A stretch of 64,000 nt of DNA from the NCBI GenBank assembly GCA_024278215.1, contig JAJRTR010000124.1:22093-86092 (forward strand), written 5' to 3'. Both the position numbers and the translations under genes were made by a program. Shown here piece by piece: positions 16,581 to 26,040 of this stretch; positions within the stretch are counted from its first letter, which is position 1; each line of letters opens with the position of its first letter. The notes beneath the pieces are model-generated. The model ran no database searches. It had not been told where the DNA came from and worked only from the letters and a program-made list of their open reading frames with translations. This stretch comes from a bacterium (GTDB lineage Bacteria; UBP15; UBA6099; JAJRTR01).

Positions 16581-17744
16581 TCAGCGTCCCATTCCCACTT
16601 TCTGAGCCATCTGGTGGAGTTTGCCCTCGGTCATGAACGAATTCGAGACAATCAACTCGGCCTCATGGAACTCGGCAAGTGTTTTCGAGCCGCACAATCC
16701 CATGCAGTTTTTCACCGACCCCAGCAGGTTCTGAGTGCCGTCTGTCCCCAGTGCCGGTCCGATGAGGATGTTCTCGAGTGTGCCGTGGACGCCGACCTGC
16801 ACCCTTGTGCCGCGCGGTAGTGCCGCATGTGATGTCGCCATTCCCCAGTGGTAACCGCCGCCCGGCGCTTCCTCTGCTTTAGCGAACGGAGAGCCGATCA
16901 TTACGGAATCCGCTCCGGCCACAAGTGCCTTGCAGATGTCTCCGCCGGTTCTCATTCCACCGTCTGTGATGATAGCGACTTCACGACCGGTTTTCGCCTT
17001 GAAATCATCCCTTGCGCGGGCTGTGTCGACCGTCGATGTGATCTGCGGAACACCTATGCCCAGCACGCCGCGTGTCGTACACGCCGCGCCGGGTCCGATA
17101 CCTACGAGGATACCGGCTGCTCCGGCTTCCATCAACGCATAAGCGACGTCATAAGTAACACAGTTGCCGACAAGTACCGGTTTGGGAAAATTACCGCAGA
17201 ATTTCGCGATATCGAGAGACGGGGCCTTCGATGATTCATGTCGTACGGAAGTCACCGTTGACTGGATTACAAATATGTCGACACCGGCGTCAAGCGCGAT
17301 TTCACCGAATTTTTCCGCATCCATCGGTACTGACGATACAGCACAGATCACTCCTCCGTCACGAATCTCACGGACCCGCCTGCCGATAAGCTCTTCCTTT
17401 ATCGGTTCCTTGTAAATCTCCTTAATATATGCTGTTACTTCAGCCGGAGACTTGCCGGGAATCGCCGAGAGAATCTCTTCGGGATTATCGTACCTTGTCT
17501 GGAGTCCATTGAGGTTCAGAACGGCCAGGCCGCCCAGTTTACCCATGGCGACAGCAAATTTAACATCCACTACGCCGTCCATGGCGGACGCGAGGAAAGG
17601 GGCCGAAAACGAATAGTCGCCTATTCGCATCGTTGTGTCGACGTCCTCCGGATCAACAGTGATGATTCCAGGTACTATGGAAACATCGTCAAACCCATAA
17701 GCGCGTCTTACTTTTTTGTCTTTTCCAATATATTCTTCACTCAT
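16581..17744 (-). CDS. GuaB3-type IMP dehydrogenase family protein
   Basis: AYGFDDVSIVPG, GIGPGAACTTRGVLGIGVPQITS, ITDGGMRTGGDICKALVAGADSVMIGSPFA. Start moved to ATG 17744 (MSEEYIGKDKKVRRAYG). Confidence 0.88.
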   Translation of the reverse strand: MSEEYIGKDKKVRRAYGFDDVSIVPGIITVDPEDVDTTMRIGDYSFSAPFLASAMDGVVDVKFAVAMGKLGGLAVLNLNGLQTRYDNPEEILSAIPGKSPAEVTAYIKEIYKEPIKEELIGRRVREIRDGGVICAVSSVPMDAEKFGEIALDAGVDIFVIQSTVTSVRHESSKAPSLDIAKFCGNFPKPVLVGNCVTYDVAYALMEAGAAGILVGIGPGAACTTRGVLGIGVPQITSTVDTARARDDFKAKTGREVAIITDGGMRTGGDICKALVAGADSVMIGSPFAKAEEAPGGGYHWGMATSHAALPRGTRVQVGVHGTLENILIGPALGTDGTQNLLGSVKNCMGLCGSKTLAEFHEAELIVSNSFMTEGKLHQMAQKVGMGR

Positions 17745-17924
17745 AAGATCATCAATAGTAGCAGATTGTTTTATCTTTGTCAATAAATTTGTTTGTCGAC
17801 AGGCAAAAAAGCCTTTAACCATGCGGATATTTTGATATTAAGTTTTTGGAAATGAGGCAAAATCACGCTACGCCCGAAAAATCCGCCGAAAAGTGGCTTC
17901 CTGTCGATTAACATGCAAATATCA

Positions 17925-18103
17925 GAGCCAATTGCAAAATTATGTTCGTAGCGAGGTCGAACGAATTTGTTCCGAAACAAGGCGGAGATGCAAAATTCTC
18001 GCAGGTGTACTCTGGAGAGTATGTTCAGGACGATTTTGTGCCGACGACGCAGCAATGGACGATTGCAGCCGACCGCAGCAGAATCAGAATTTCCAATCGG
18101 CTT
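17925..18103 (+). mobile_element. MITE-like palindromic element, copy 1 (~179 bp) with 4-bp flanking direct repeat ATCA
   Basis: Left end GAGCCAATTGCAAAATTATGTTCGTAGCGAGGTCGA; right end AGAATCAGAATTTCCAATCGGCTT; flanked by ATCA at 17921-17924 and 18104-18107; homologous to the reverse complement of 30780-30957. Confidence 0.8.
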
Positions 18104-18168
18104 ATCAGAATAAACAACTTCCCGAAAAATGTTAAAAAACTGTGCTGAAAAAGCCTTTTGAAATGTAG

Positions 18169-18234
18169 TTATTCACAATGTTTTCCACATTTCCACACTG
18201 TAGATTCCCCCAAAAGGTTGCTTTTTGTGGAAAA
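18169..18234. promoter_or_regulatory. Cluster of DnaA-box-like 9-mers
   Basis: TTATTCACA (18169-18177), TTTTCCACA (18181-18189), ATTTCCACA (18189-18197, one mismatch), TGTGGAAAA (18226-18234, reverse of TTTTCCACA); consensus TTWTNCACA. Confidence 0.5.
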
Positions 18235-18320
18235 AATGGTAAAACCACAACTTACTTTGCCTGACTATGACTGCGTTTTGACGCGCTTAACACACTATCG
18301 CTACACTCATGGTTCACTAA

Positions 18321-19322
18321 CTATAATGAACAGTTCGGCTGCGGGGTCAACTCTAACCCGTTTCTCCCGTTCATGAGCAGTTCGTACCCTGTTTTTGCAA
18401 TCATGGCGGCGTTGTCGGTGCACATTTCAAACGGTGGTGTGAAAAAGGTGATTCCGGCCCTGTCGCATTCCTGCTTCATCATCATTCTGAGCGGTCCGTT
18501 CGCAGCGACACCACCAGCGATCATGACCGTCGAAACGCCGCACTCGTCGGCAGCGGACAATGTTTTTTTGACGAGCACATCGACAACGGCTTCCTGAAAT
18601 GATGCCGCAATATCGCTTATTGTAATCTCGCGACCGATTTTCTCTTTGCTGGTGTGCATGAAGTTGACAACCGCAGTTTTCAGTCCGCTGAAGCTCAGGT
18701 TCAGGTTCTTTTTGTGTATCATAGGACGGGGGAAGGAAATTTTTGACGGATCGCCGTTTTCTGCTGCCTGCTGGATCGCGGGGCCGCCTGGATAGCCGAG
18801 ATCGAGCAACCGGGCGACTTTGTCGAATGCTTCGCCGGCTGCATCGTCTACAGTGCCGCCCAGAAGTTTATATTTGCCTGAACGCTCCACGAACACAATA
18901 TCTGTGTGACCGCCCGAGACAAGAAGGCAGACCGCCGGGAGTTCGGGTTCCGGTTTGATGATAAAATTTGCCAGAAGGTGACCTTCCATGTGGTTCACGC
19001 CGACAGCGGGGATATCCAGCGATTCGGAAAGCGCCCTCGCCGCGGATATTCCCACCACAAGACTGATGACCAGTCCCGGACCGGCTGTCACCGCGATTAG
19101 TTCTATTTCACCGAAACGTACTCCGGCGTCTTCGATTGCCTGCTGGATAACTAAATTGATAGCCTCTGTATGTTTTCTAGCGGCCACCTCGGGGACGACA
19201 CCCCCGAATTTCGCATGAACATCTATCTGTGTCGCGACGACATTGGACAACAGTTCGACGCCGTCCTCAAGTACCGCCGCCGCACTTTCGTCGCATGATG
19301 TTTCAATCCCAAGTGTCAGCAT
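18321..19322 (-). CDS. tsaD: tRNA N6-adenosine threonylcarbamoyltransferase
   Basis: MLTLGIETSCDESAAAVLEDG, VNHMEGHLLANFI, LVSGGHTDIVFVE, IAGGVAANGPLR. Confidence 0.95.
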   Translation of the reverse strand: MLTLGIETSCDESAAAVLEDGVELLSNVVATQIDVHAKFGGVVPEVAARKHTEAINLVIQQAIEDAGVRFGEIELIAVTAGPGLVISLVVGISAARALSESLDIPAVGVNHMEGHLLANFIIKPEPELPAVCLLVSGGHTDIVFVERSGKYKLLGGTVDDAAGEAFDKVARLLDLGYPGGPAIQQAAENGDPSKISFPRPMIHKKNLNLSFSGLKTAVVNFMHTSKEKIGREITISDIAASFQEAVVDVLVKKTLSAADECGVSTVMIAGGVAANGPLRMMMKQECDRAGITFFTPPFEMCTDNAAMIAKTGYELLMNGRNGLELTPQPNCSL

Positions 19323-19435
19323 ATCAACCAGTGTCGTGTCTACAATGAAAAAACGTAAGAAGGGTCATCGTAAAAGCGATAAACGGCAGTACTGGAGCTG
19401 AAGGCATCCTAACCCGGCACGTTCCGACCAGCCGT

Positions 19436-19969
19436 TTATTCAGTCGGGGGATCATTCTTCTTACCTTTCATCTCTTTGAGCAACTCGTTGTAACCACTCG
19501 ATTTATTGTTTAAAAGAATACGCTTGAGTTCGTCCATGAACTGGTCTACGCCTTTGAATTCCCTGTAGACCGAAGCGAATCTTACGTAAGCGACTTCGTC
19601 GAGCTTGTACAGTTCGCTTATGACGCATTCTCCGATGTCTCTCGACGGCACTTCCTTTTTGTCGCGGTACATGCCGGACTCGACTCTGTCGATAATACTC
19701 TCGATGACATCCGTGGAAATAGGTCGTTTTTCGCAGGCTTTCAGTAAACCGTCGCGAATCTTTTTTCTGTCGAATTTCTCACGCCGGTTGTCTTTTTTTA
19801 TTACAAGAAGCTGTATTTCTTCGATGGTTTCGTAAGATGTGAAGCGGCGCGAGCAACCAAGGCATTCGCGCCGGCGCCGTATTTCCGCGCCTTCTTTAAT
19901 CAGTCTCGAATCGATCACCCTGTCGTCCAGGTTGCCGCAGAATGGACATCGCATCTGTTCACGCTCCAT
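19436..19969 (-). CDS. nrdR: Transcriptional repressor NrdR
   Basis: MRCPFCGNLDDRVIDSRLIKEGAEIRRRRECLGCSRRFTSYE zinc ribbon plus ATP-cone. Confidence 0.95.
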   Translation of the reverse strand: MEREQMRCPFCGNLDDRVIDSRLIKEGAEIRRRRECLGCSRRFTSYETIEEIQLLVIKKDNRREKFDRKKIRDGLLKACEKRPISTDVIESIIDRVESGMYRDKKEVPSRDIGECVISELYKLDEVAYVRFASVYREFKGVDQFMDELKRILLNNKSSGYNELLKEMKGKKNDPPTE

Positions 19970-20006
19970 GCACGGCCCCGGCTTTCGCCGAGGTCGTCGC
20001 TATTTG

Positions 20007-21269
20007 TCACCACTGGTTTATATCCACATAGATCGGGAACTGTTCGCAGAGTTCCTCGACCTCGCCGCGTATCTTCAGCCTGATGTCTTCGTTCCTCGGA
20101 CTGTTCAGAACTTGCGAAATCCATTTGCCGATGATTTTCATTTCATCCTCTTTCATGCCGCGGGTGGTCAGTGCCGGTGTGCCGGGCCTGATACCGCTGG
20201 TGACAATCGGGCTTTTCGTGTCATACGGGATCGAATTTTTGTTGACGGTGATACCGGCCTCTTCGAGCAGGTTTGCGGCGTCGCGACCACTGAGGCCCTT
20301 GTCCGTCAGGTCCACGAGCATGAGATGGTTGTCTGTGCCGCCGGTTGTGAGGCGGAATCCTTCCTCAAGCAGCGTCTCAGCCAGTACGGCTGCGTTCCTT
20401 ACGATTTGTTTCTGGTATTCCTTGAAACCGAACGATTGCGCTTCTCTGAAGCAAACGGCTTTGGCAGCTATCTGGTGCATCAGCGGACCCGACTGTGTGC
20501 CGGGGAATACGGCTTTGTCGATTTTCGACGCGAGCGCCTGCTTGCACATTACGATCGCGCCCCTCGGGCCGCGCAGTGTCTTGTGGGTGGTGGATGTGAC
20601 GATATCGGCGATCGGTACGGGGTCGGGGTGTTCGCCGGCGCAGACGAGGCCGATAATGTGGGCGATGTCAGTCATCAGCATCGCGCCGACTTCGTCGGCT
20701 ATCTCGCGGAATTTCTCGAAATCGATGGTTCTCGGATATGCACTCGCGCCGCACACGATCAGTTTTGGTTTGATCTTCTTTGCCTGGTCGCGGATTTCGT
20801 CATAATCGAGCCGTTCGTCCTTTCTGCTGACACCATAGTTGTAAAACTCGAAGTATCTGCCTGAGAAGTTGAGCTTTTTACCGTGTGTGAGGTGTCCGCC
20901 CATCGCTGTGTCCATGCCCAGGACCCTGTCACCGATATCGAGCACGGCAAAGTATGCTGCCAGGTTGGCGGACGTGCCCGTGTGCGGCTGCACGTTTATG
21001 TGTTCGCATTTGAAAAGTTTTTTGCCGCGCTCACGTGCCAGGTTTTCGGCCATGTCGTAGTATCCGCAGCCGTTGTAGTAACGTTCGCTGGGATAACCTT
21101 CGGCATATTTATTTGTAAGTATGCTGCCCATCGTCTTAAGAACCGCGCGGCTCGCGTAGTTCTCCGAGGGTATCATGACCAGCGTCTTTGTTTGTCTTTC
21201 GTATTCGCCCTCGATGATTTTTGATATCTCCGGGTCGGTCTGTCGCAACGATGTGTCTATAAAACTCAT
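20007..21269 (-). CDS. glyA: Serine hydroxymethyltransferase
   Basis: [56 protein letters not shown]. Confidence 0.96.
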   Translation of the reverse strand: MSFIDTSLRQTDPEISKIIEGEYERQTKTLVMIPSENYASRAVLKTMGSILTNKYAEGYPSERYYNGCGYYDMAENLARERGKKLFKCEHINVQPHTGTSANLAAYFAVLDIGDRVLGMDTAMGGHLTHGKKLNFSGRYFEFYNYGVSRKDERLDYDEIRDQAKKIKPKLIVCGASAYPRTIDFEKFREIADEVGAMLMTDIAHIIGLVCAGEHPDPVPIADIVTSTTHKTLRGPRGAIVMCKQALASKIDKAVFPGTQSGPLMHQIAAKAVCFREAQSFGFKEYQKQIVRNAAVLAETLLEEGFRLTTGGTDNHLMLVDLTDKGLSGRDAANLLEEAGITVNKNSIPYDTKSPIVTSGIRPGTPALTTRGMKEDEMKIIGKWISQVLNSPRNEDIRLKIRGEVEELCEQFPIYVDINQW

Positions 21270-21404
21270 ATCTTTATACCTCTGTTCATAATTATGTTTT
21301 TCTTACCCTGCTGATTGCACGGTAACCATTATATGTTCCGTATGCACGCGCGATCAATACCCGGATGTAATAAGGGGTGATTGTCGGCGCTGTCTGTGGA
21401 ACGG

Positions 21405-23465
21405 TCAGAAGAATTTTTTCAGTCGATCCCTGACCTTTTTTTTGAGATCGTCGACGATGTCGCCGCTGTCCCCGGGAGCAATATCATTTTTTTCAAGTAT
21501 TTTGTTTATGAGTTTATCGGTTTTCTTCTCGATAATTGTCCTGGCCTCACGTCGGAGCAGGTCATCGACTTCCCAGCGGACCACAGGCTGGGTCAGTGTT
21601 CCATAGAGATTGAAGGACGTCTCTACCCTTTGCAGGTCTTTCAGGTTTTCGAGCTGATCGAGTGCCGCTTTGAAGTCGTTGATCTTTCCGAGCATCTCGG
21701 GTTTCAGCGCGACGCCGGCGTGGGCATTCAGCGAACTGTCGAACCCGACGACGCCCCGCATATTCATATCAATAATGTCGCTGATAAGGTCCAACTTTGC
21801 GACATTTATGTTTTCGTCGGCGATATCGAGTTTTCCAGCGAGTGAGTGGAACTCGAATTTTGAAAGTGTTTCATTCAACTTAAGAAGCGTGGATTTTTCG
21901 CCGTAAGGATTGCTGACGACTCCGTTTTTCAGAACGAAAGTTGCCGCACCTTTGAACGAGGAAGGATCGCCGGTCGTGCCCTCGAGGGTACCGGTGCCGG
22001 TGAATTCGCCGGAAACAAACGGCCCCAGGTACGGGTTCTGCATGAGAATGGCGCGCACCTGCGGACTGTCCAGAGACGCGGAGACGTAGAAATCCATCGG
22101 GCCTCCGGCAGCATCGCCGGTTTCTTTATCCACCTCATATTTTAGTGTTCCTTTGCCCGAGGCGCTTATAGAAGGTCCCTTGATACTGAAATCCTTGATC
22201 TCGAGTTTCGGGCCGGTGTGAAATATTCTTGCCTTGATCGTGTCATATTTAATGGGTGCCCAGGCCCCTGTTTGTTTGTCCAGTGTAGGAGTTGGGTAGT
22301 TTATGTGACCGCCCGTGACGGTGATAGAAGACGCGAGCTCGAGTTGTTGCGGATCAAGACCCGGCCCCGACAGGAAAGCTTTTCCCGACAACAGACCGGT
22401 AGCAACCTCGGGCATGTCGGGAAAGAGTTTGCTGATAGTGTCTTTTACTTCTATACCCTTGAAATTCGTCTCGAGCCGGAAACTCTTCTGCTCTCCGGTG
22501 GACAGTCCTCCGTTGAAAGTAAATTCTGTTTTTTCCCCGCCCACCACACCGTCGAATTTTATGTCGCTGGTCCTGACAGTCACATCGATTCCGCCGCCGC
22601 CGATAATCTGATCGAAAGCAGACACGTCGCCCATACTGATCTTTGCACCTATAACCGCGTCATCCGCGCCGCCCTTGAGGGTTCCTTCCGCGCGCAGTTG
22701 CGCGTGAATCCCGAACTCATCAAGTGTCTTCTTCAATTCGTCCAGCGCACCCGGCGCATCCACCGTGGCTATCTCGTTTGTCTTCCATGCGATATCGAAT
22801 GTATCGTCCTGCCCGATATTGACTTTGCCCGAAGCGTTAAGTTCGATATTTTCAAACTTTATTTCCGCATCCATATTGAAAGATTTCATGCTGCCCTCTT
22901 CGACCGGTACTGCCGAAGCACTGACAATGTCAAAGACAAAATCCTGTGTTTTCTTTTCATCGGAATGTATTCGCAACACGAGGCGTCCGTCCCTGACCGT
23001 GATCCGGTTCACTATCACCCGCGCTTCGCCTTCAGTCCGGGGCGTTTCCACTTTTTCGCCGGCGCTGCCGCCGGAAACCTTTTCGACAACATCACTGAGG
23101 CTGTGGCCTTCTTCTCCATTTTTTTCGATAAAGATAACAGGCTTATCAAACAACATGTAATTGAAAACAAGTTTTCTGTGCAGGAGGTCCTTAAACGAAA
23201 GGCGGAACCCGAGACGGTCGAGTGTTATGGAATCGGGAGCACTCGCGACAGAACCGCTTATCACGACATCGTCGACGTGAAAGCCGGTGAAAGGATTGCC
23301 GCCGAATTCGCCTGCTGTTATGCTGCGGCCAATGCGTTTTTCCGCCTTCCGCAGCACCGCTTCTTTTATCTGCTCGGCACGGTTTTTTGTCAGGTAAGTT
23401 GCTGCGGCGGCGGCCAAAAGCAACAGCACGACAATTATCAGACTTATCCTGAACAAAACTTTCAT
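21405..23465 (-). CDS. AsmA family protein
   Basis: N-terminal TM (ISLIIVVLLLLAAAAATYLTK) followed by AsmA-like beta-rich sequence (ITAGEFGGNPFTGFHVDDVVISG ... VALKPEML). Confidence 0.8.
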   Translation of the reverse strand: MKVLFRISLIIVVLLLLAAAAATYLTKNRAEQIKEAVLRKAEKRIGRSITAGEFGGNPFTGFHVDDVVISGSVASAPDSITLDRLGFRLSFKDLLHRKLVFNYMLFDKPVIFIEKNGEEGHSLSDVVEKVSGGSAGEKVETPRTEGEARVIVNRITVRDGRLVLRIHSDEKKTQDFVFDIVSASAVPVEEGSMKSFNMDAEIKFENIELNASGKVNIGQDDTFDIAWKTNEIATVDAPGALDELKKTLDEFGIHAQLRAEGTLKGGADDAVIGAKISMGDVSAFDQIIGGGGIDVTVRTSDIKFDGVVGGEKTEFTFNGGLSTGEQKSFRLETNFKGIEVKDTISKLFPDMPEVATGLLSGKAFLSGPGLDPQQLELASSITVTGGHINYPTPTLDKQTGAWAPIKYDTIKARIFHTGPKLEIKDFSIKGPSISASGKGTLKYEVDKETGDAAGGPMDFYVSASLDSPQVRAILMQNPYLGPFVSGEFTGTGTLEGTTGDPSSFKGAATFVLKNGVVSNPYGEKSTLLKLNETLSKFEFHSLAGKLDIADENINVAKLDLISDIIDMNMRGVVGFDSSLNAHAGVALKPEMLGKINDFKAALDQLENLKDLQRVETSFNLYGTLTQPVVRWEVDDLLRREARTIIEKKTDKLINKILEKNDIAPGDSGDIVDDLKKKVRDRLKKFF

Positions 23466-23530
23466 GGTGTCTCCTTAACTGAATTGTTGTAAAAGGCAAT
23501 TGTGTTTCCGGGGAACCACGACCCGGAATT

Positions 23531-23564
23531 AAAGGGCAAACTCCAATCATGTCCCCGGATTTCC
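23531..23564. repeat. Dispersed ~32-nt intergenic motif, copy a
   Basis: AAAGGGCAAACTCCAATCATGTCCCCGGATTTCC; reverse complement of 29877-29908 is AAAGGCAAATTCCAGTCATGTCCCCGAATTCC. Confidence 0.6.
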
Positions 23565-23651
23565 AGGATTCACCTCAGATGGCTGCTATGTTATAACAAA
23601 AAGGTCTACTATCGGGTGTGCCGTTTATACAGATGTGCGTTTCGGCAATTA

Positions 23652-24659
23652 TTATTTTTCCTGTATCGTTTCCTGTATCTTCATACCGAAATGGCGTGCC
23701 TCGCCGCTGACATGCGCCATAATCCTGTCACCCGCTTTCAGATCGACAATTGAAATCGGCGCGCCGTCGGGTTTTACAAGCCTGATAGTTTCTGCATTCT
23801 GCAAAACGATGGATATTTTCTTTTCGTCGCCGACGTCCGTTTTTGCCGCGGCTTCGACAAGCATCAGTGGTCTTCTCTCGACTTTCGCGCGCCCCACAAT
23901 CGCCGGTACGCTGGAGCCGTCACAGTTGACAATAAGCACTTCCACGCCGGCTTCTATCTCACTGAGGTATTTCGTCTTACCGCCCGGCACACGCACATAC
24001 GCATGAACCGCACCGGCGTTGACCCTGAACGGCCTGGCGGCAACATAAGGGTTGTCCACACTTTCCGAATGCACGAGAAACATCGCACCGCCCGCGTTGC
24101 CCACAAGCAAACCCTGCCCCGGCGACATATTCGAGCATGTGTCCACACACACCCGGTCGCCCATGCCCAGCGGTTTGATGCCTGTAACCTCGACCTCCAC
24201 CAGGTCGACCTTTTCGCTGTCTGCCATGAGGGCGGCGGCGGTTTTTTTTATTTCACTGAAGTCTTCTGTTTTCAACAATATGCCGGTAACGCCTTTTTCG
24301 AGCACCTGCGCGGCGGTTTGCGCTTCCGCGGAATTTGTGACTTTCGCTATAATGCCGTCGCTCTGCGCCACAAGGCTCTCCAGCGGGATCACTGTCCAAT
24401 CCGAAGTTTCGACGATTACAAGTTTCGACAGGCTTGACTTTGCCGCCGCGTCTTCATCTTCTTTCGATTCTATTTTTATCTCGACGACATCGGCACCCAG
24501 TTTCAAATCGCCGTCTTCCGCGACAGTTGTGATGAGCCCGAGCTGCTTCACCTTTTCAGTGCAATCCGGCGGTACAACCACAGCGTTCGCGCCGCTTTCG
24601 AGCGCGGTGGTGACGATCTTTTTGTTCCACGGCCTTGCGTCGACCCAGAATTTCTTCAT
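23652..24659 (-). CDS. 3-dehydroquinate synthase II (archaeal type)
   Basis: MKKFWVDARPWNKKIVTTALESGANAVV, GMGDRVCVDTCSNMSPGQGLLVGNAGGAMFLVHSESVDNPYVAARPFRVNAGAVHAYVRVPGGKTKYLSE. Start ATG 24659. Confidence 0.93.
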   Translation of the reverse strand: MKKFWVDARPWNKKIVTTALESGANAVVVPPDCTEKVKQLGLITTVAEDGDLKLGADVVEIKIESKEDEDAAAKSSLSKLVIVETSDWTVIPLESLVAQSDGIIAKVTNSAEAQTAAQVLEKGVTGILLKTEDFSEIKKTAAALMADSEKVDLVEVEVTGIKPLGMGDRVCVDTCSNMSPGQGLLVGNAGGAMFLVHSESVDNPYVAARPFRVNAGAVHAYVRVPGGKTKYLSEIEAGVEVLIVNCDGSSVPAIVGRAKVERRPLMLVEAAAKTDVGDEKKISIVLQNAETIRLVKPDGAPISIVDLKAGDRIMAHVSGEARHFGMKIQETIQEK

Positions 24660-24682
24660 TGCAAACTCCAATCAGGTGTTAT

Positions 24683-24705
24683 CCCGCATATTTCACCAAT
24701 GCGGG
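24683..24705. repeat. 23-nt palindromic repeat, copy b
   Basis: CCCGCATATTTCACCAATGCGGG; exact reverse complement of 29911-29933. Confidence 0.8.
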
Positions 24706-24743
24706 CCAAAATTCGAGAAAATGCCTGTAATACAGCGGCAGAA

Positions 24744-25538
24744 TTATTTCTTAAGGATTTCGAGCGCTTCTTCGACTTCCACGCCTTCATGCACAATAGC
24801 ACTGATAGCGGCAACCATTTTTCGAGGCTTTTCCGCCTGAAAAACATTCCTGCCGATAGACACGCCCCTTCCGCCCGCCTGCCTCATTCCCTTGACCATA
24901 TCGAGCACTTCCTCGACAGTCTCCATCTTTTCGCCACCTGCGATTACGACAGGAATCGAGCAGCCGTCTACAACTTCTTTGAATGATTCGGGGCTGCCCG
25001 TATAGTTGACTTTCACTATATCGCAACCAAGTTCGGCGGCAACGCGTGCGGCGTGTTTGACCACTTTCACGTCATATTCGTTTTTTATCTTTTTGCCGCG
25101 GCAGTACATCATCGCCAGCAGCGGCATGCCCCATTCCATGCAGGCGCATGAGACCTGGCCGAGGTCCCGCAGCATCTGCCACTCTGTGTCTGCCCCGAGA
25201 TTGACGTGGATGGAAACAGCGTCCGCTCCCATTTTAATGCAGCGTTCGACGTTGTTCACAAGCACCTTCTGGTTGGGGTCCGCGTTCATGGAAGTGCTGG
25301 CGGAAAGGTGCAGTATGAGGCCGACATCCTTGCCGTAGCCGCGATGGCCGTGCAGGGGAAGCCCGACATGGCCTATGACAGCGTTCGCGCCGCCCTCGGC
25401 GACTTCGTCCACCGCTTCGCCAAGGTCGATCAGACCCGGTATCGGGCCTACCGAAACACCGTGATCCATCGGCACAATTACACTGCACTCGGTTCTGCGG
25501 CTGATTATTCTCTCGAGCCGTATGTTTTTACCGATCAT
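24744..25538 (-). CDS. 2-amino-3,7-dideoxy-D-threo-hept-6-ulosonate (ADTH) synthase / class I aldolase-like
   Basis: [83 protein letters not shown]. Confidence 0.93.
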   Translation of the reverse strand: MIGKNIRLERIISRRTECSVIVPMDHGVSVGPIPGLIDLGEAVDEVAEGGANAVIGHVGLPLHGHRGYGKDVGLILHLSASTSMNADPNQKVLVNNVERCIKMGADAVSIHVNLGADTEWQMLRDLGQVSCACMEWGMPLLAMMYCRGKKIKNEYDVKVVKHAARVAAELGCDIVKVNYTGSPESFKEVVDGCSIPVVIAGGEKMETVEEVLDMVKGMRQAGGRGVSIGRNVFQAEKPRKMVAAISAIVHEGVEVEEALEILKK

Positions 25539-25580
25539 CTTTTATAGCCTCCAATATTCTTTTCATCGCTATTCGCCTAA

Positions 25581-25649
25581 CCCGGCAAAGCCGGAACCCA
25601 AAAGATCGCATTTTCGTGCCCAAACAAATGCGGTTTGAGCACGGCACAC
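25581..25649 (-). repeat. Dispersed ~69-bp repeat, copy A
   Basis: Reverse complement GTGTGCCGTGCTCAAACCGCATTTGTTTGGGCACGAAAATGCGATCTTTTGGGTTCCGGCTTTGCCGGG matches 59786-59853 on the + strand. Confidence 0.75.
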
Positions 25650-25659
25650 AGAGTTTCAT

Positions 25660-25710
25660 CGTTCCCAAGGTCTACATTGGAAACGTCTGTAACTGGAAGC
25701 TCCAGCTTTC
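25660..25710. repeat. Degenerate double-hairpin repeat (GTTCCCA... / GGAAGCTCCAGC...)
   Basis: CGTTCCCAAGGTCTACATTGGAAACG followed by CTGGAAGCTCCAGCTTTC. Confidence 0.45.
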
Positions 25711-25876
25711 ACCGATCTCTTTTCAGCATTTTTTACCACCCTGCTTAGCATTTCAGTCGTAAGATACTACGGTATTATTAACATGTATCGCAAATGAACC
25801 GGTCCGCGAAATATTGTTGCAAAACAGACTCTATTTTATCACTTGAAAAAACGAAGTCAATAAGTGAGTGCCTGCT

Positions 25877-26005
25877 GGGTGTGCGACATAAAAGTGGGTT
25901 AAAAACAACCACATTTTTAATGTTCGAAAAACAGGGACTGGTAACGCTGTTTTTTGCGGTACCTGTCCCGCTTTTCGTAAAAACCCGCTTTTGTGTCGCA
26001 CACCC
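25877..26005. mobile_element. 129-bp MITE-like element, 24-bp terminal inverted repeats, 9-bp flanking direct repeat
   Basis: GGGTGTGCGACATAAAAGTGGGTT ... AACCCGCTTTTGTGTCGCACACCC (2 mismatches in the inverted match), flanked by GTGCCTGCT at 25868-25876 and 26006-26014. Confidence 0.85.
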
Positions 26006-26040
26006 GTGCCTGCTTGTGCACGAGCGGCATATCACGTCAA

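Noticed and set aside
22218-23492. 424-aa plus-strand ORF
   Set aside because: Antisense to the AsmA gene; no recognisable domain, typical GC-biased shadow ORF.
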